From an uncultured Pseudomonadota bacterium (GTDB taxonomy: Bacteria; Pseudomonadota; Gammaproteobacteria; Burkholderiales; Burkholderiaceae_C): a DNA stretch of 64,000 nucleotides. The stretch spans positions 1,488,001-1,552,000 of the forward strand of contig CAMFIB010000001.1 in assembly GCA_945952465.1 (NCBI GenBank), in the 5' to 3' direction. Each line of letters begins with the position of its first letter. Positions within the stretch are counted from its first letter, which is position 1. Under the pieces are notes generated by a model, which searched no databases, had not been told where the DNA came from, and was given only the letters and a program-made list of their open reading frames with translations. The translations under genes were made by a program, and so were the position numbers. Shown in pieces: positions 18,189-30,361 of the stretch.

Positions 18189-20299
18189 GCCGTCACCTCT
18201 TCGCCTGCGGCGGCGCGGGCATCGGCCGTGAGTTGCAGCGCCGTGGCGCGGCGCGTGAGACCGTCGAGCTGGTAGATGGCGGCGACGCAGGGTTCACCCG
18301 CGGCCGCACCGACCACAATCGACGCGTCGGTGGCGTTGGACAGTTTCGCGGCGATGTCGGCCGGCAACGCTGCGGCGCGCACCTCCTCCACCGTCTCGAA
18401 GCCGAAGCCCGGCAGGTCCAGCAAGGAACCGAGAACGCGCAGCACCTTCCAGGCCGGCCGTGTTTCGGCCAGCGGCCGCACCACGCCGTGGAAAGACTGG
18501 GCGCGGCCTTCGGCATTGACGAAGGTGCCGGCTGTTTCGCTGAACGGCGAAATCGGCAGCAGCACGTCGCTGAATGCGAGGTTGGTCTTGAAGGGGCTGA
18601 GCGTGACGACCATCTGCGCGCCCTGCAGCGCGGCAGCGGCCTTGGCGCCAGCAGCGGAATCGTGCTCCGGTTCGTTGTTCAGCAGCAGCACCGCCTTCAG
18701 GCCGCCGGCCAGCATCTGGCCCGCGTTCTGGCCACCACTGCCCGGCTGTGCGCCGACGAGTTGCGCGCCGACCGTGTTGGCGGCCTCCGTCAGGTAGCCG
18801 AACGACGCACCGGTGTGGTTGGCCAACCATTGCGCCAACGCCAGCAGGCTGGCGGCATGGGCGTGGTGAGCCGCGCCGTTGCCCAGCAGGATGGCCTTGC
18901 GCTCACCCGACAGCAGCGACTTGGCGATCGCCTTGGCCGCATCGGTCACGTTGCCGCCCTGCACGGGTGCCGAAACGTTGCTCTCTGCAGCCACGGCGGC
19001 TGCCACGTCGGCCAGCGCCTGCGCCCAGCCGGCAGCCGGCGACACGACGGTGTGCGCCACCGGCATCGCCCAGTCGTCCTGAGACGAATGGATCACCGAA
19101 ACCTGCGCACCCTTCTTCACCGCCTGGCGGACGCGCTGTGCGAACAGCGGATGGTCCTTGCGCAGGTTGGAGCCGACGACCAGCACGCGCTGCAGCGCCG
19201 ACAGCGACGCCACCGGCAGGCCCAGCCAGCGCACGCCGCCGGTGCTGCCGAATTCGGCGTGACGCAGGCGGTGGTCGATGTTCTCGCTGCCCAGACCACG
19301 CACCAGCGTGGCGGCCAGGTGCAGTTCCTCGACGGTGCTGTGCGGGCTGACCAACGCGCCGATGGCCGAAGCGCCGTGGTCGGCCTTGATCTGCTTCAGG
19401 CCGTTGGCCACGTATTCGAGCGCGGTCTGCCAGTCGACCGTCTGCCACTGGCCGCCCTGCTTCAGCATGGGCGCGGTCAGGCGATCGGCGCCGTTCAGCG
19501 CCTCGTAGGAGAAACGGTCGCGGTCGGCGATCCAGCACTCGTTGACGGCGTCGTTCTCGAAGGGCACGACGCGCATCACCTTGTGGTTCTTGACCTGCAC
19601 GATCAGGTTGGCACCGGTGGAGTCGTGCGGGCTGACCGACTTGCGGCGCGACAGCTCCCAGGTGCGGGCGCTGTAACGGAAGGGCTTGCTGGTGAGCGCG
19701 CCGACCGGGCAGATGTCGATCATGTTGCCCGACAGCTCGGAGTCGATCGTGTCGCCCACGATGGTCGTGATCTCGGAGTGCTCGCCGCGGTGGATCATGC
19801 CCAGCTCCATCACGCCGGCCACTTCCTGGCCGAAACGCACACAGCGGGTGCAATGGATGCAGCGACTCATCTCTTCCATCGAGATCAGCGGACCCACGTC
19901 CTTGTGGAAGACCACGCGTTTTTCTTCCTCGTAGCGCGAGGAAGAGCCGCCGTAGCCCACCGCCAGATCCTGCAGCTGGCATTCACCGCCCTGGTCGCAG
20001 ATCGGGCAGTCCAGCGGATGGTTGATGAGCAGGAACTCCATCACCGACTGCTGGGCCTTCACGGCCTTCTCGCTCTGGGTGCGGACGATCATGCCCTGGG
20101 TGACGGGGGTGGCACAGGCCGGCATCGGCTTGGGCGCCTTTTCCACCTCGACCAGACACATGCGGCAGTTGGCCGCGATGCTGAGTTTCTTGTGGTAGCA
20201 GAAGTGCGGAATGTAGGTGCCGGCCTTGTCGGCCGCATGCATCACCATGCTGCCTTCGGCGACTTCGACCTTCTTGCCGTCGAGTTCGATTTCAACCAT
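18185..20299 (-). CDS. nuoG: NADH-quinone oxidoreductase subunit G
   Basis: 704 residues. The N-terminal [2Fe-2S] domain ([20 protein letters not shown]), the His/Cys [4Fe-4S] site (H[17 protein letters not shown]) and a ferredoxin-like pair (CIHCTRC) occupy the first ~220 residues. The rest is a molybdopterin-oxidoreductase-like domain without a cofactor role. It is shorter than E. coli NuoG (about 900) and lacks its extra cluster region, as in mitochondrial-type enzymes. It sits 15 bases after nuoF. Confidence 0.96.
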   Translation of the reverse strand: MVEIELDGKKVEVAEGSMVMHAADKAGTYIPHFCYHKKLSIAANCRMCLVEVEKAPKPMPACATPVTQGMIVRTQSEKAVKAQQSVMEFLLINHPLDCPICDQGGECQLQDLAVGYGGSSSRYEEEKRVVFHKDVGPLISMEEMSRCIHCTRCVRFGQEVAGVMELGMIHRGEHSEITTIVGDTIDSELSGNMIDICPVGALTSKPFRYSARTWELSRRKSVSPHDSTGANLIVQVKNHKVMRVVPFENDAVNECWIADRDRFSYEALNGADRLTAPMLKQGGQWQTVDWQTALEYVANGLKQIKADHGASAIGALVSPHSTVEELHLAATLVRGLGSENIDHRLRHAEFGSTGGVRWLGLPVASLSALQRVLVVGSNLRKDHPLFAQRVRQAVKKGAQVSVIHSSQDDWAMPVAHTVVSPAAGWAQALADVAAAVAAESNVSAPVQGGNVTDAAKAIAKSLLSGERKAILLGNGAAHHAHAASLLALAQWLANHTGASFGYLTEAANTVGAQLVGAQPGSGGQNAGQMLAGGLKAVLLLNNEPEHDSAAGAKAAAALQGAQMVVTLSPFKTNLAFSDVLLPISPFSETAGTFVNAEGRAQSFHGVVRPLAETRPAWKVLRVLGSLLDLPGFGFETVEEVRAAALPADIAAKLSNATDASIVVGAAAGEPCVAAIYQLDGLTRRATALQLTADARAAAGEEVTA

Positions 20300-20314
20300 A
20301 TCTGTTGTCCGGCC

Positions 20315-21658
<1,344 letters not shown>

Positions 21659-21659
21659 T

Positions 21660-22178
21660 TCAGGCCTCGGCTTTCTTCAGGCCGTCGATCAGCTGGTCGA
21701 GCTTGTCGTCGCTCATGAAGCTGCACATGGTGCGGTCGTTGACCAGCATCACCGGCGAGTCGGCGCAGGCGCCCAGGCATTCGCTCTGCTGCAGCGTGAA
21801 CAGGCCGTCGGCCGTGGTCTCGCCCATGTGGATGCCCAGCTTCTTCTCAAGGTGGTGCAGCGCATGCTGGCCGTCGCGCAGCTGGCACGGCAGGTTGGTG
21901 CAGACGTTGAGCTTGTACTTGCCCACCGGCTGCTGGTTGTACATGTTGTAGAAGGTCGTGACCTCATGCACCGCGATGGGCGCCATGCCGAGGTGCTCGG
22001 CGATGGCGTGCTCGCTGTCCAGGCTCACAAAGCCCAGCTCCTGTTGCACGATGGCCAGGCAGGCCATGACGGCCGACTGCTTCTGGTCGGGCGGGTACTT
22101 CGCAACTTCGCGGTCGAAACGCGCGAGCGTTGCCGCCGGCAGCGGCGCCGAGGGCGCGCGGGTGGCTTCGGAAATCAT
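21660..22178 (-). CDS. nuoE: NADH-quinone oxidoreductase subunit E
   Basis: 172 residues, thioredoxin-like fold with the N1a [2Fe-2S] cluster. Ligand cysteines are in [12 protein letters not shown] (near 95) and [12 protein letters not shown] (near 135). The ATG at 22178 overlaps the nuoD stop by four bases; longer upstream readings cover nuoD in another frame and are not real. Confidence 0.97.
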   Translation of the reverse strand: MISEATRAPSAPLPAATLARFDREVAKYPPDQKQSAVMACLAIVQQELGFVSLDSEHAIAEHLGMAPIAVHEVTTFYNMYNQQPVGKYKLNVCTNLPCQLRDGQHALHHLEKKLGIHMGETTADGLFTLQQSECLGACADSPVMLVNDRTMCSFMSDDKLDQLIDGLKKAEA

Positions 22179-23428
22179 CGGTCGATTTCTCCAAACACAA
22201 TGTCCATGGTGCCGATGATCGCGACGGCGTCGGCGATCATGTGGCCGCGGCCCATCTCGTCCAGCGCGGCGAGGTGCGGGAAACCCGGCGCGCGGATCTT
22301 CAGGCGGTAGGGCTTGTTGGCACCGTCGCTGACGAGGTAGATGCCGAATTCGCCCTTCGGGTGTTCCACGCCGGCGTAGGCCTCGCCTTCCGGCACGTGG
22401 AAGCCTTCGGTGAAGAGCTTGAAATGGTGGATCAGCTCTTCCATGTTGGACTTCATGGATTCGCGGGCGGGCGCGGCGATCTTGTGGTTGTCGGTGATCA
22501 CCGGGCCGGGGTTGGCGCGCAGCCAGGCCACGCACTGCTGGATGATGCGGTTGGCCTGGCGCATTTCCTCGACGCGGACCAGGTAGCGGTCGTAGCAGTC
22601 GCCGGTCTTGCCGATCGCGATGTCGAAGTCCATGCGGTCGTAGACGTCGTAGGGCTGCTGCTTGCGCAGGTCCCAGGCGATGCCGGAGCCGCGCAGCATG
22701 GGGCCGGAAAAGCCCAGGTTCAACGCGCGCTCGGGACTCACGACACCGATGCCCACCGTGCGCTGCTTCCAGATGCGGTTGTCGGTGAGCAGCGTCTCGT
22801 ATTCGTCGACGTAGCCGGGGAAACGCTTGGTGAAGTCTTCGATGAAGTCGAGCAGCGAGCCCTGGCGGTTCTCGTTGAGGTCCTTGATCGCCTTGGCGTT
22901 GCGGATCTTGCTGGCCTTGTACTGCGGCATCGTGTCCGGCAGGTCGCGGTAGACGCCGCCCGGACGGAAGTAGGCGGCGTGCATGCGCGCGCCCGACACC
23001 GCTTCGTACATGTCGAACAGGTCTTCCCGCTCGCGGAAGCAGTAGATCAGCATGTTCATCGCGCCGCAGTCCAGCCCGTGGCAACCCAGCCACAGCAGGT
23101 GGTTCAGCAGGCGGGTGATCTCGGCGAACATCACGCGGATGTACTGCGCGCGCTCCGGCACTTCAAGGCCCAGCAGCTTTTCGATGGCCAGGCAGTAGGC
23201 GTGCTCGTTGGACATCATCGACACGTAGTCGAGGCGGTCCATGTAGGGCAGCGATTGGATGTAGGTGCGGGTTTCAGCGAGCTTCTCGGTCGCGCGGTGC
23301 AGCAGGCCGATGTGCGGATCGGCACGCTGGATGACCTCGCCGTCGAGCTCCAGCACGAGGCGCAGCACACCGTGCGCGGCCGGATGCTGTGGCCCGAAGT
23401 TCAGCGTGTAGTTCTTGATCTCGGCCAT
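22175..23428 (-). CDS. nuoD: NADH-quinone oxidoreductase subunit D
   Basis: 417 residues, the separate NuoD form (not fused with NuoC as in E. coli). It builds the quinone-binding cavity with NuoB. Landmarks are [20 protein letters not shown] near 10 (quinone-site His), [20 protein letters not shown] near 60, and the ending [10 protein letters not shown]. It starts at the last base of the nuoC stop codon (TGATG). Confidence 0.97.
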   Translation of the reverse strand: MAEIKNYTLNFGPQHPAAHGVLRLVLELDGEVIQRADPHIGLLHRATEKLAETRTYIQSLPYMDRLDYVSMMSNEHAYCLAIEKLLGLEVPERAQYIRVMFAEITRLLNHLLWLGCHGLDCGAMNMLIYCFREREDLFDMYEAVSGARMHAAYFRPGGVYRDLPDTMPQYKASKIRNAKAIKDLNENRQGSLLDFIEDFTKRFPGYVDEYETLLTDNRIWKQRTVGIGVVSPERALNLGFSGPMLRGSGIAWDLRKQQPYDVYDRMDFDIAIGKTGDCYDRYLVRVEEMRQANRIIQQCVAWLRANPGPVITDNHKIAAPARESMKSNMEELIHHFKLFTEGFHVPEGEAYAGVEHPKGEFGIYLVSDGANKPYRLKIRAPGFPHLAALDEMGRGHMIADAVAIIGTMDIVFGEIDR

Positions 23429-24039
23429 CAGTGGACCTTCCCGGCATAGTTGTCTTCGCGGATCACCCTCGGCGTGATTTCGCGCGGCTCGATCGTGACC
23501 GGCTGGTAGACGACGCGCTTCTGTTCGGCGTCGTAGCGCATCTCGACGTGGCCGGTCACCGGGAAGTCCTTGCGGAACGGGTGGCCGATGAAGCCGTAGT
23601 CGGTCAGGATGCGGCGCAGGTCGGCATGCCCTTCGAAGACGATGCCATAGAGGTCGAAGGCCTCGCGCTCGAACCAGTTGGCCGCGCTCCAGATGCCGTT
23701 CAGCGACGGCACGACCGGCAGGTCGTCGTCGGGCGCGAACACCTTCAGGCGCAAGCGCTGATTCAGGCTGACAGACAGCAGGTGCGAGACCACGCCGTAG
23801 CGCAGGCCGTCCCAGGCGCCGTCGCCGTAGCTGGAATAGTCGACACCGCAAACATCGATCAATTGCTCGAAGCGGCAGGCGGCATGGTCGCGGAGCTGCT
23901 CGGCGGCCCACAGGTAGTCGGCGGCGGCCACGGTGACGGTCACCTCGCCGAGGCGGGAGACGATCTGTTTGGCCTTGGAACCCAGGGCCAGCACCACGGC
24001 GTCGTGGATGGCCTCGGGCGTGACGGAAACGGCGGTCAT
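23428..24039 (-). CDS. nuoC: NADH-quinone oxidoreductase subunit C
   Basis: 203 residues, the 30-kDa-type subunit. Conserved signature [20 protein letters not shown] near 118-140 is followed by [20 protein letters not shown]. The start [20 protein letters not shown] at 24039 is chosen over longer upstream readings, which overlap nuoB. It overlaps nuoD by one base. Confidence 0.96.
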   Translation of the reverse strand: MTAVSVTPEAIHDAVVLALGSKAKQIVSRLGEVTVTVAAADYLWAAEQLRDHAACRFEQLIDVCGVDYSSYGDGAWDGLRYGVVSHLLSVSLNQRLRLKVFAPDDDLPVVPSLNGIWSAANWFEREAFDLYGIVFEGHADLRRILTDYGFIGHPFRKDFPVTGHVEMRYDAEQKRVVYQPVTIEPREITPRVIREDNYAGKVH

Positions 24040-24055
24040 GTCGGCGGCCTTCTGG

Positions 24056-24535
24056 TCAGGAACGGGCGATGGTCTGGGTGCGGCGGATCTTCTGCTGCAG
24101 CTGGATGATCCCGTACAGCAGCGCCTCGGCGGTGGGCGGGCAACCCGGCACGTAGACGTCGACCGGCACGATGCGGTCGCAACCGCGCACCACCGAGTAG
24201 CTGTAGTGGTAGTAGCCGCCGCCATTCGCGCAGGAGCCCATGCTGATCACCCAGCGCGGTTCCGGCATCTGGTCGTAGACCTTGCGCAGCGCCGGCGCCA
24301 TCTTGTTGCACAGCGTGCCGGCCACGATCATCAGATCGGACTGGCGTGGACTGGGCCGGAACAACATGCCGAAGCGGTCGATGTCGTAGCGGGCGGCGCC
24401 CGCGTGCATCATCTCGACCGCGCAGCACGCGAGGCCGAAGGTCATCGGCCACAGCGAGCCGGTCTTGGCCCAGTTCACCACCGAGTCGTAGCTCGTGGTG
24501 ATGAAGCCTTCCTTGAAAACGCCGTCAATTGCCAT
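24056..24535 (-). CDS. nuoB: NADH-quinone oxidoreductase subunit B
   Basis: 159 residues. It holds the last [4Fe-4S] cluster (N2), which reduces the quinone. The ligands are the tandem cysteines in [20 protein letters not shown] near 37, [17 protein letters not shown] near 100 and [16 protein letters not shown] near 133. Full length, six bases after nuoA. Confidence 0.97.
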   Translation of the reverse strand: MAIDGVFKEGFITTSYDSVVNWAKTGSLWPMTFGLACCAVEMMHAGAARYDIDRFGMLFRPSPRQSDLMIVAGTLCNKMAPALRKVYDQMPEPRWVISMGSCANGGGYYHYSYSVVRGCDRIVPVDVYVPGCPPTAEALLYGIIQLQQKIRRTQTIARS

Positions 24536-24541
24536 TCGTCA

Positions 24542-24901
24542 TCACTCCCAATCCAGCGCGCCTTTTTTCCACTCGTAGGCGAAGCCCACAACGAGGATGC
24601 CGAGGAAAACCATCATGGCCCAGAAGCCGGTGGCGCCAATGTCCTTCAACGAGATCGCCCACGGAAAGAGGAACGCGATCTCGAGGTCGAACAGGATGAA
24701 CAGGATGGCCACGAGGTAGTACCGCACGTCGAACTTCATGCGGGCGTCTTCGAAGGCCTCGAAGCCGCACTCGTAGGGGGAATTCTTTTCGCTGTCGGGC
24801 CGGTTCGGGCCGAGCAGCCAGCCGAGCAGTTGGGGTGCGACCCCTACCCCGACCCCGACCAGAATGAACAGCAGGACGGGAAGGTATTGATCGAGGTTCA
24901 T
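24542..24901 (-). CDS. nuoA: NADH-quinone oxidoreductase subunit A
   Basis: 119 residues, three membrane helices, first gene of the nuo operon. [20 protein letters not shown] near 45 and [16 protein letters not shown] near 75 are the family signatures. The ATG at 24901 was preferred because the upstream in-frame extension runs into the tRNA-Leu gene. Confidence 0.97.
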   Translation of the reverse strand: MNLDQYLPVLLFILVGVGVGVAPQLLGWLLGPNRPDSEKNSPYECGFEAFEDARMKFDVRYYLVAILFILFDLEIAFLFPWAISLKDIGATGFWAMMVFLGILVVGFAYEWKKGALDWE

Positions 24902-24943
24902 CTTGGGGTGCCCAACACAGCCCCCCGCAAGAGGGGTTTTGTC

Positions 24944-25028
24944 TGGTGCCGTCGGCGAGACTCGAACTCGCACAGCTTTCGCCACTACCCCCTCAAGATA
25001 GCGTGTCTACCAATTTCACCACGACGGC
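24944..25028 (-). tRNA. tRNA-Leu (anticodon GAG)
   Basis: The minus strand folds as an 85-base class II tRNA. Acceptor stem GCCGTCG pairs with CGACGGC, followed by A and an encoded CCA. The anticodon arm CTATC-TTGAGGG-GGTAG gives anticodon GAG (reads CUC and CUU leucine codons). The T arm has GAGTTCGAGTCTC. A variable arm of class II length is present. It lies between secG and nuoA on the same strand with no U-run terminator before nuoA, so it may be cut out of a longer transcript. Confidence 0.97.
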
Positions 25029-25164
25029 GGTTTTTCGTGCCCGGATTGCTTGAGGTGCCTGGCGCACCGCGGGTCTCGCGGTGCCTGGGTATTTTGCTCT
25101 CCGGACAGCCCTAGAGTTTACCCTGAAAATGAGCCGCTCTCCAGCGGTCCCAGGGTGTTTTGCG

Positions 25165-25587
25165 CTATTTGCTGGCCGGTTTGGCGGGCGCCGCCGAGGC
25201 AGCCGGAGCCGGCGCCTTGCTGGCTGCCGCGGCAGCCGCCGGCGCGGCGTCGGGGATCAAGGCGGCGGCGCCCGTGGCAGCCGGTGCCGAAGCGGCCGGC
25301 GCCGGTGCAACCACGCCTTGCAACACGCTGCTGCCGACCGGCGCACCGCGCAGATTGCCGAAGTAGGCCAGGAACAGCGTGCTCACGAAAAAGACGCCGG
25401 CCAGCACCGCAGTGGAGCGCGACAGGAAATTGGCGCTGCCGCTGGCGCCGAAGAGGCTGCCCGAGGAGCCGCTGCCAAAGGCCGCGCCCATGTCGGCGCC
25501 CTTGCCGTGCTGCAGCAGGATCAGCACGACCATCACGATCGCCGACAGCATCTGCGCGCCGAGCACCAAATTCATCACGATGTTCAT
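25165..25587 (-). CDS. secG: Preprotein translocase subunit SecG
   Basis: 140 residues. The first ~75 are the SecG fold: helix LVLGAQMLSAIVMVVLILLQ, the conserved loop HGKGADMGAAFGSGSSGSLF and a second helix VLAGVFFVSTLFLAYF. The remaining ~60 are low-complexity Ala and Pro (ending APAASAAPAKPASK), a tail usual in betaproteobacteria and absent from E. coli. SecG assists SecYE during export. It follows tpiA by 41 bases. Confidence 0.94.
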   Translation of the reverse strand: MNIVMNLVLGAQMLSAIVMVVLILLQHGKGADMGAAFGSGSSGSLFGASGSANFLSRSTAVLAGVFFVSTLFLAYFGNLRGAPVGSSVLQGVVAPAPAASAPAATGAAALIPDAAPAAAAAASKAPAPAASAAPAKPASK

Positions 25588-25628
25588 TTTCGAATACTCC
25601 AGGAAAGCTAAATGTCTGTGCCGACCGC

Positions 25629-26396
25629 TCAGCGGGCGGCGGCGATGATGGACAGGAAATCGGGCACCTTCAGCGAAGCGCCGCCGATCAGCCCGCCGTC
25701 GATGTCGGGTTGGGCCAGCAGGTCCTTGGCGTTGGCCGCGTTCATGCTGCCGCCATAGACGATGCGCACGCGGTCGGCGTGTTCGCTCGCGGCCGACAGC
25801 TGCTGGCGCAGCACGGCGTGCACGGCCTGCGCCTGCTCCGGCGTGGCGGTCTTGCCGGTGCCGATAGCCCAGACCGGCTCGTAGGCGACGACGATCTCGC
25901 TGATGCAGTGGCCATTGACGTGGATGACGGCGGCCAGCTGGCGCTTCACCACCTCCTCGGTGTGGCCGGCTTCGCGCTCGGCCAGCGTCTCGCCGACGCA
26001 GACGATGGGCGTGATGCCGGCGCCAAGCGCCCGCTGGGCCTTGGCGGCCACCGCGGCGTCGCTTTCGGCGTGGTACTGGCGGCGCTCCGAATGGCCGACG
26101 ATGGCGTAGCGCACCCGGAAATCCTGCAGCATGGCGGCCGACACCTCGCCGGTGTAGGCGCCCGATTCGTGGGCCGACACGTCCTGCGCGCCGAGCGTCA
26201 CCTCGGGCTGGCCGTGCAGCATGGCCGAGAGCTGCAGCAGGTAGGGCGACGGCGCGCACACCGCGATGTCGCAGCCCGACTGCGCCTGGCGCGACAGCCC
26301 GTACATCAGTTCGTTGATCAGCGACTGGTTGAACTGCATGTTGCCGTTCATCTTCCAGTTGCCGGCCACGAGCTTCTTGATCTTGGGAGCGTTCAT
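25629..26396 (-). CDS. tpiA: Triosephosphate isomerase
   Basis: 255 residues, TIM barrel, interconverts dihydroxyacetone phosphate and glyceraldehyde 3-phosphate in glycolysis and gluconeogenesis. Catalytic residues are all visible: Asn and Lys in GNWKMNGN, His in [10 protein letters not shown], Glu in [20 protein letters not shown], and the phosphate loop [11 protein letters not shown]. The ATG at 26396 overlaps the quinone oxidoreductase stop by four bases. Confidence 0.97.
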   Translation of the reverse strand: MNAPKIKKLVAGNWKMNGNMQFNQSLINELMYGLSRQAQSGCDIAVCAPSPYLLQLSAMLHGQPEVTLGAQDVSAHESGAYTGEVSAAMLQDFRVRYAIVGHSERRQYHAESDAAVAAKAQRALGAGITPIVCVGETLAEREAGHTEEVVKRQLAAVIHVNGHCISEIVVAYEPVWAIGTGKTATPEQAQAVHAVLRQQLSAASEHADRVRIVYGGSMNAANAKDLLAQPDIDGGLIGGASLKVPDFLSIIAAAR

Positions 26397-27388
26397 GGGG
26401 AACTCCAGGTCAAAACGATCTTGCCGACGTGTCCGCCGGACTCCATCAGCGCGTGGGCCCTGGCCGCGTCGCCGGGCGCGAACACCGCATGCACCACCGG
26501 GCGGATGCGGCGCGCGGCCAGCAGCGGCCAGACGCGCTCGCGCAGGGCCTTGGCCACCGCGCTCTTGAAAGCCACGCTGCGCGGACGCAGCGTGGAGCCG
26601 GTCACCGTCAGCCGCTTGCGCAGCAACAGGCCGGTGTTGATCTCGCTCTTGCTGCCACCCTGCACCGCGATGACCGCGATGCGGCCGTCTTCGGCCAGGC
26701 ATTCCAGCTCGCGGGCCACGTAAGGGCCGCCCACCATGTCTAGCACCACGTCCACGCCGCGGCCGCCCGTGAGTGCGCGGGATGCCTCGACGAAGTCTTG
26801 CGATTTGTAGTTGATCGCGTGGTCGGCGCCGAGCTCGCGGCAGGCCGCGCATTTGTCGTCGCTGCCCGCTGTGGCCAGCACGGTGGCGCCGAGCGCCTTG
26901 CCGAGCTGGATCGCGGTGGTGCCGATGCCGCTCGAGCCCCCCTGCACCAGCAGCGTCTCGCCGGCCTTGAGCTGCGCGCGGTCCACCACGTTGCTCCAGA
27001 CGGTGAAAAAGGTCTCGGGCAGCGAGGCGGCTTCCACGTCGGTCCAGCCGTCGGGCACCGGCAGGCACTGGCCGACCGGCGCCACGCACCACTCGGCATA
27101 GCCGCCGCCGGCCACCAGGGCGCAGACGCGGTCGCCCACCTTCAGGCCGGCTGCGGCGAGCGCGGCGGCGTCGCCGGCCTCGATGCGGCCGGCGACTTCC
27201 AGGCCGGGGATGTCCGACGCGCCGGGCGGCACCGGGTAGTGGCCGGTGCGCTGCAGCACGTCGGGGCGGTTGATGCCGCTGGCGGACACGCGGATCAGCA
27301 CCTCGCCCACAGCAGGCGCCGGCACCGGCCGTTCGGCCAGGCGCAACACCTCGGCCGGGCCGAACGCGCTGATTTCAACGACTTTCAT
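26393..27388 (-). CDS. NAD(P)H-quinone oxidoreductase, zinc-free MDR type
   Basis: 331 residues, medium-chain reductase fold. The N-terminal GroES-like half ([40 protein letters not shown]) lacks the structural zinc cysteine cluster. The Rossmann half has [20 protein letters not shown] near 142. The NRPDVLQR[11 protein letters not shown] pattern places it with the PIG3/Qor group, NADPH-dependent quinone reductases. It starts the tpiA-secG-nuo gene row, close behind pnp. A family 1 repeat overlaps the first bases of its upstream region. Confidence 0.93.
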   Translation of the reverse strand: MKVVEISAFGPAEVLRLAERPVPAPAVGEVLIRVSASGINRPDVLQRTGHYPVPPGASDIPGLEVAGRIEAGDAAALAAAGLKVGDRVCALVAGGGYAEWCVAPVGQCLPVPDGWTDVEAASLPETFFTVWSNVVDRAQLKAGETLLVQGGSSGIGTTAIQLGKALGATVLATAGSDDKCAACRELGADHAINYKSQDFVEASRALTGGRGVDVVLDMVGGPYVARELECLAEDGRIAVIAVQGGSKSEINTGLLLRKRLTVTGSTLRPRSVAFKSAVAKALRERVWPLLAARRIRPVVHAVFAPGDAARAHALMESGGHVGKIVLTWSSP

Positions 27389-27391
27389 GAG

Positions 27392-27447
27392 CTTTTCAGG
27401 CCGCAGTCAGCGCCGGATGGGCGCTTCTTGCTATTGAAAAGAGAGCT
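27392..27447 (-). repeat. Repeat family 1, intergenic copy pnp/qor
   Basis: On the minus strand this reads AGCTCTCTTTTCAATAGC, then GGCGCTGACTGCGGCC, matching the two conserved blocks of the other copies (30757, 42442, 44419). It fills nearly all of the gap between the quinone oxidoreductase gene and pnp. Confidence 0.75.
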
Positions 27448-27454
27448 ACCGCGA

Positions 27455-29584
27455 TCAGGCCGACTGGTCGGCCGGGTGCGGCTCGCGGGCCGGACGGTCG
27501 AGCAGCGCCTTCATGGACAGCTTGACGCGACCCTTCTCGTCGGTCTCGAGCACCTTGACCTTCACGATCTGGCCTTCGCTCAGGTAGTCGGTGACCTTCT
27601 CGACGCGCTCGTGCGCGATCTGGCTGATGTGCAGCAGGCCGTCCTTGCCGGGCAGCAGGTTGATCAGCGCGCCGAAGTCCAGGATCTTGGTGACCGGGCC
27701 TTCGTAGACCTTGCCGACCTCGACTTCCGCCGTGATCTGCTCGATGCGGCGCTTGGCCTCGTCGGCCTTGGCGCCGTCGGTCGAGGCGATGGTGATGGTG
27801 CCGTCTTCGGCGATGTCGATCTGCGTGCCGGTTTCTTCGGTCAGCGCGCGGATCACGGCGCCGCCCTTGCCGATCACGTCGCGGATCTTCTCCGGGTTGA
27901 TCTTCATCGTGTACAGCTTGGGCGCGAACGAGCTGACCTCGGTCTTGGCCTCGCCCATCGCGTCCTGCATCTTGCCCAGGATGTGCAGGCGCGCTTCCTT
28001 GGCCTGCGCCAGCGCGACCTGCATGATTTCCTTGGTAATGCCCTGGATCTTGATGTCCATCTGCAGCGCGGTGATGCCGTTCGTGGTGCCGGCCACCTTG
28101 AAGTCCATGTCGCCCAGATGATCTTCGTCGCCCAGGATGTCGGTCAGCACCGCGAAGCGGTTGTCTTCCTTGATGAGGCCCATCGCGATGCCGGCCACAT
28201 GCGCCTTCATGGGCACGCCGGCGTCCATCATGGACAGGCAGCCGCCGCAGACCGAGGCCATCGACGAGGAGCCGTTGGATTCGGTGATTTCAGAGACCAC
28301 GCGCACCGTGTACGGAAACTCTTCCTTCGTGGGCAGCACCGCGACCAGCGCGCGCTTGGCGAGGCGGCCGTGGCCGACTTCGCGGCGCTTGGTCGAGCCC
28401 ATGCGGCCGACTTCACCGGTGGCGAAGGGGGGCATGTTGTAGTGGAACAGGAAGCGGTCTTCGAACTCGCCGGCCAGCGCGTCGATGCGCTGCGCGTCGC
28501 GCTCGGTGCCCAGCGTGGTCACCACCAGCGCCTGCGTCTCGCCGCGCGTGAACAGCGCCGAGCCGTGGGTGCGCGGCAGCACGCTGTTGCGAATTTCGAT
28601 GGGGCGCACGGTGCGGGTGTCGCGGCCGTCGATGCGCGGCTCGCCCGACAAGATTTGGCTGCGCACGATCTTGGATTCGATCGCGAACAGCAGGTCGCTG
28701 ACCTTGCCGCTGTCGAATTCGGTGCCGTCGGCCTTCAGGGCTTCCAGCACGCTGGCGTTGGCTTCACGCAGCGCCTGGGTGCGGGCCTGCTTGCTGCGGA
28801 TCTGGTAGACCGCGCGCAGCTTGTCTTCGGCCAGGCCCTTGACCTTGGCGACGAAAGCTTCGTCTTCGGCCGGGGCCTTCCAGTCCCAGACCGGCTTGCC
28901 GGCGTCGCGCACCAGTTCGTGGATGGCGTTGATCGCGACCTTGCCCTGTTCGTGGCCGAACACCACGGCGCCCAGCATCAGCTCTTCGGTCAGCTGCTGC
29001 GCTTCGGACTCGACCATCAGCACGGCCGCTTCGGTGCCGGCGACGACCAGGTCCATCTGGCTGTCCTTGCGCTGGGTCTGGCCCGGGTTCAGCACGTATT
29101 CGCCGTTGATGTAGCCCACGCGCGCGGCGCCGATCGGGCCGTTGAACGGGATGCCGGAGATCGACAGCGCGGCGCTGACGCCGATCATGGCGGCGATGTC
29201 GGCGTCGACTTCGGGGTTGAGCGAGACGGTGTGGATGACCACATGGACTTCGTTCAGGAAGCCTTCGGGGAACAGCGGGCGGATCGGGCGGTCGATCAGG
29301 CGGCTGGTGAGCGTTTCATGTTCGCTGGGCTTGGCTTCGCGCTTGAAGAAGCTGCCGGGAATCTTGCCGGCGGCGTAGGTCTTCTCGATGTAGTCGACCG
29401 TCAGCGGGAAGAAGTCCTGGCCGGGCTTGGCGTTCTTGGAACCGACCACGGTGGCCAGCACCACGGTGCCTTCGATGCTCACCAGCACGGCGCCGGTGGC
29501 CTGGCGGGCGATTTCGCCCGTTTCCAGCGTGACGGTGTGCTGGCCCCATTGGAAGGTCTTGGAAACTTTGTTGAAAAGGCTCAT
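27455..29584 (-). CDS. pnp: Polyribonucleotide nucleotidyltransferase (PNPase)
   Basis: 709 residues, the usual length. Two RNase PH domains lie at about 10-140 and 310-540, joined by a helical domain. A KH domain ([20 protein letters not shown]) is near 555-615 and an S1 domain ([20 protein letters not shown]) near 620-690. It degrades RNA 3' to 5' with phosphate and belongs to the degradosome. The start [15 protein letters not shown] at 29584 fits the family; an upstream in-frame extension is untranslated leader that holds a strong hairpin. It lies downstream of rpsO on the same strand, the arrangement of most proteobacteria. Confidence 0.97.
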   Translation of the reverse strand: MSLFNKVSKTFQWGQHTVTLETGEIARQATGAVLVSIEGTVVLATVVGSKNAKPGQDFFPLTVDYIEKTYAAGKIPGSFFKREAKPSEHETLTSRLIDRPIRPLFPEGFLNEVHVVIHTVSLNPEVDADIAAMIGVSAALSISGIPFNGPIGAARVGYINGEYVLNPGQTQRKDSQMDLVVAGTEAAVLMVESEAQQLTEELMLGAVVFGHEQGKVAINAIHELVRDAGKPVWDWKAPAEDEAFVAKVKGLAEDKLRAVYQIRSKQARTQALREANASVLEALKADGTEFDSGKVSDLLFAIESKIVRSQILSGEPRIDGRDTRTVRPIEIRNSVLPRTHGSALFTRGETQALVVTTLGTERDAQRIDALAGEFEDRFLFHYNMPPFATGEVGRMGSTKRREVGHGRLAKRALVAVLPTKEEFPYTVRVVSEITESNGSSSMASVCGGCLSMMDAGVPMKAHVAGIAMGLIKEDNRFAVLTDILGDEDHLGDMDFKVAGTTNGITALQMDIKIQGITKEIMQVALAQAKEARLHILGKMQDAMGEAKTEVSSFAPKLYTMKINPEKIRDVIGKGGAVIRALTEETGTQIDIAEDGTITIASTDGAKADEAKRRIEQITAEVEVGKVYEGPVTKILDFGALINLLPGKDGLLHISQIAHERVEKVTDYLSEGQIVKVKVLETDEKGRVKLSMKALLDRPAREPHPADQSA

Positions 29585-29655
29585 GAGGAATGCTCCTGGT
29601 TGTGGCGGCGCATCAGGCTGCGCCGTGGGCCCGGAGCACATTCGGAACACGATGC

Positions 29656-29692
29656 CATTCCACAAAAAGCCGGTCGGCCCTCTTGTGGAATG
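29656..29692 (-). promoter_or_regulatory. pnp leader hairpin (probable RNase III target)
   Basis: CATTCCACAA (29656-29665) pairs perfectly with TTGTGGAATG (29683-29692), with a smaller GCC/GGC stem inside the loop. It sits in the 5' leader of pnp, 70-110 bases before the start codon. In E. coli, RNase III cuts a leader stem-loop of pnp, and PNPase then degrades its own message. The position and perfect stem suggest the same feedback here. The role is inferred. Confidence 0.6.
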
Positions 29693-29729
29693 ACACAGCG
29701 CGCGTTCGTCCTGTCGTCTCCGGAGAAGT

Positions 29730-29769
29730 AAAAAACGCCTGAGTCAGCGGACCAACCCAGGCGTTTTTT
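29730..29769 (-). terminator. Intrinsic terminator after rpsO
   Basis: A-run plus CGCCTG (29730-29741) pairs with CAGGCG plus T-run (29758-29769). On the minus strand this is a GC stem followed by six U, 13 bases after the rpsO stop. It probably gives partial termination before pnp. The symmetric A/T ends also allow activity in the other direction. Confidence 0.85.
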
Positions 29770-29782
29770 GCGTGATTCGTGC

Positions 29783-30046
29783 TTACTTGCGCAGGCCCAG
29801 CTTGGCGATCAGCGCGGTGTAACGGTCGGCGTCCTTGGACTTCAGGTAATCCAGCAGCTTGCGGCGGCGGCTCACCATGCGCAGCAGGCCGCGGCGACCG
29901 TGGTGGTCTTTGGCGTGTTGCTTGAAGTGGGGGGTCAGTTCGTTGATGCGGGCGGTCAGCAGAGCGACCTGGACTTCCGGGCTGCCGGTGTCGGTGGCGC
30001 TGCGGGCGTTGGCCTTGACGACGTCGGCCTTGATGATGGCGGTCAT
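29783..30046 (-). CDS. rpsO: 30S ribosomal protein S15
   Basis: 87 residues, close to the usual 88-89. It binds 16S rRNA early in 30S assembly. Family signatures are [40 protein letters not shown] and the ending [21 protein letters not shown] -10-like TATAAT reads on the minus strand at 30130-30135, about 85 bases upstream of the start. Confidence 0.97.
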   Translation of the reverse strand: MTAIIKADVVKANARSATDTGSPEVQVALLTARINELTPHFKQHAKDHHGRRGLLRMVSRRRKLLDYLKSKDADRYTALIAKLGLRK

Positions 30047-30129
30047 GTGTTTCCTAAAGGGGTTTCAGACTTGCGCGTGGCTCGGGAAAAACTTGCCAGC
30101 GTGTGCCCTGCGGGATGCAGAGCCTCGGG

Positions 30130-30135
30130 ATTATA
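30130..30135 (-). promoter_or_regulatory. -10 element TATAAT, probable rpsO promoter
   Basis: A perfect TATAAT on the minus strand in the 315-base gap between rpsO and the hsp20 gene. No good -35 hexamer stands at 16-18 bases. The gap otherwise holds a GC-rich inverted region and the sigma32-type promoter for hsp20. Confidence 0.5.
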
Positions 30136-30272
30136 GCCGACCTGGCCCGCCGGGCACCCTGCCCCGCTGCCGGCACGGCCGGCTGGGCCGGCGCCGCGCC
30201 AACCGGGGCACATCGCGGCGGCGCTGCGCTTTTCAAGGGCAGGAGCGCCACATTTAATTGCCGCGAAAAAAC

Positions 30273-30300
30273 CTTGAAACGGCCCAGCCACCGCCCAACT
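30273..30300 (+). promoter_or_regulatory. Sigma32 heat-shock promoter
   Basis: CTTGAAA (30273-30279) is the exact sigma32 -35 element. After 14 bases comes CCCAACT (30294-30300), close to the -10 element CCCCATNT. The spacing is inside the accepted 11-16. The start of transcription would be near 30307, giving a leader of about 55 bases before the hsp20 ATG at 30362. Confidence 0.7.
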
Positions 30301-30361
30301 GCGAGCCATGCGGCAATCGATGTGAACGCCGCGCTGAAACCCCACCCTTGGAGATTTCCCC

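Noticed and set aside
24905-24943. Terminator between tRNA-Leu and nuoA
   Set aside because: CCCCTCTTGCGGGG can pair on the minus strand, but no U-run follows, so termination is not supported.
26798-29731. Plus-strand open frame of 977 codons opposite the quinone oxidoreductase and pnp
   Set aside because: Same effect: high GC and the codon bias of the real minus-strand genes suppress stops in this frame. No recognisable domain.
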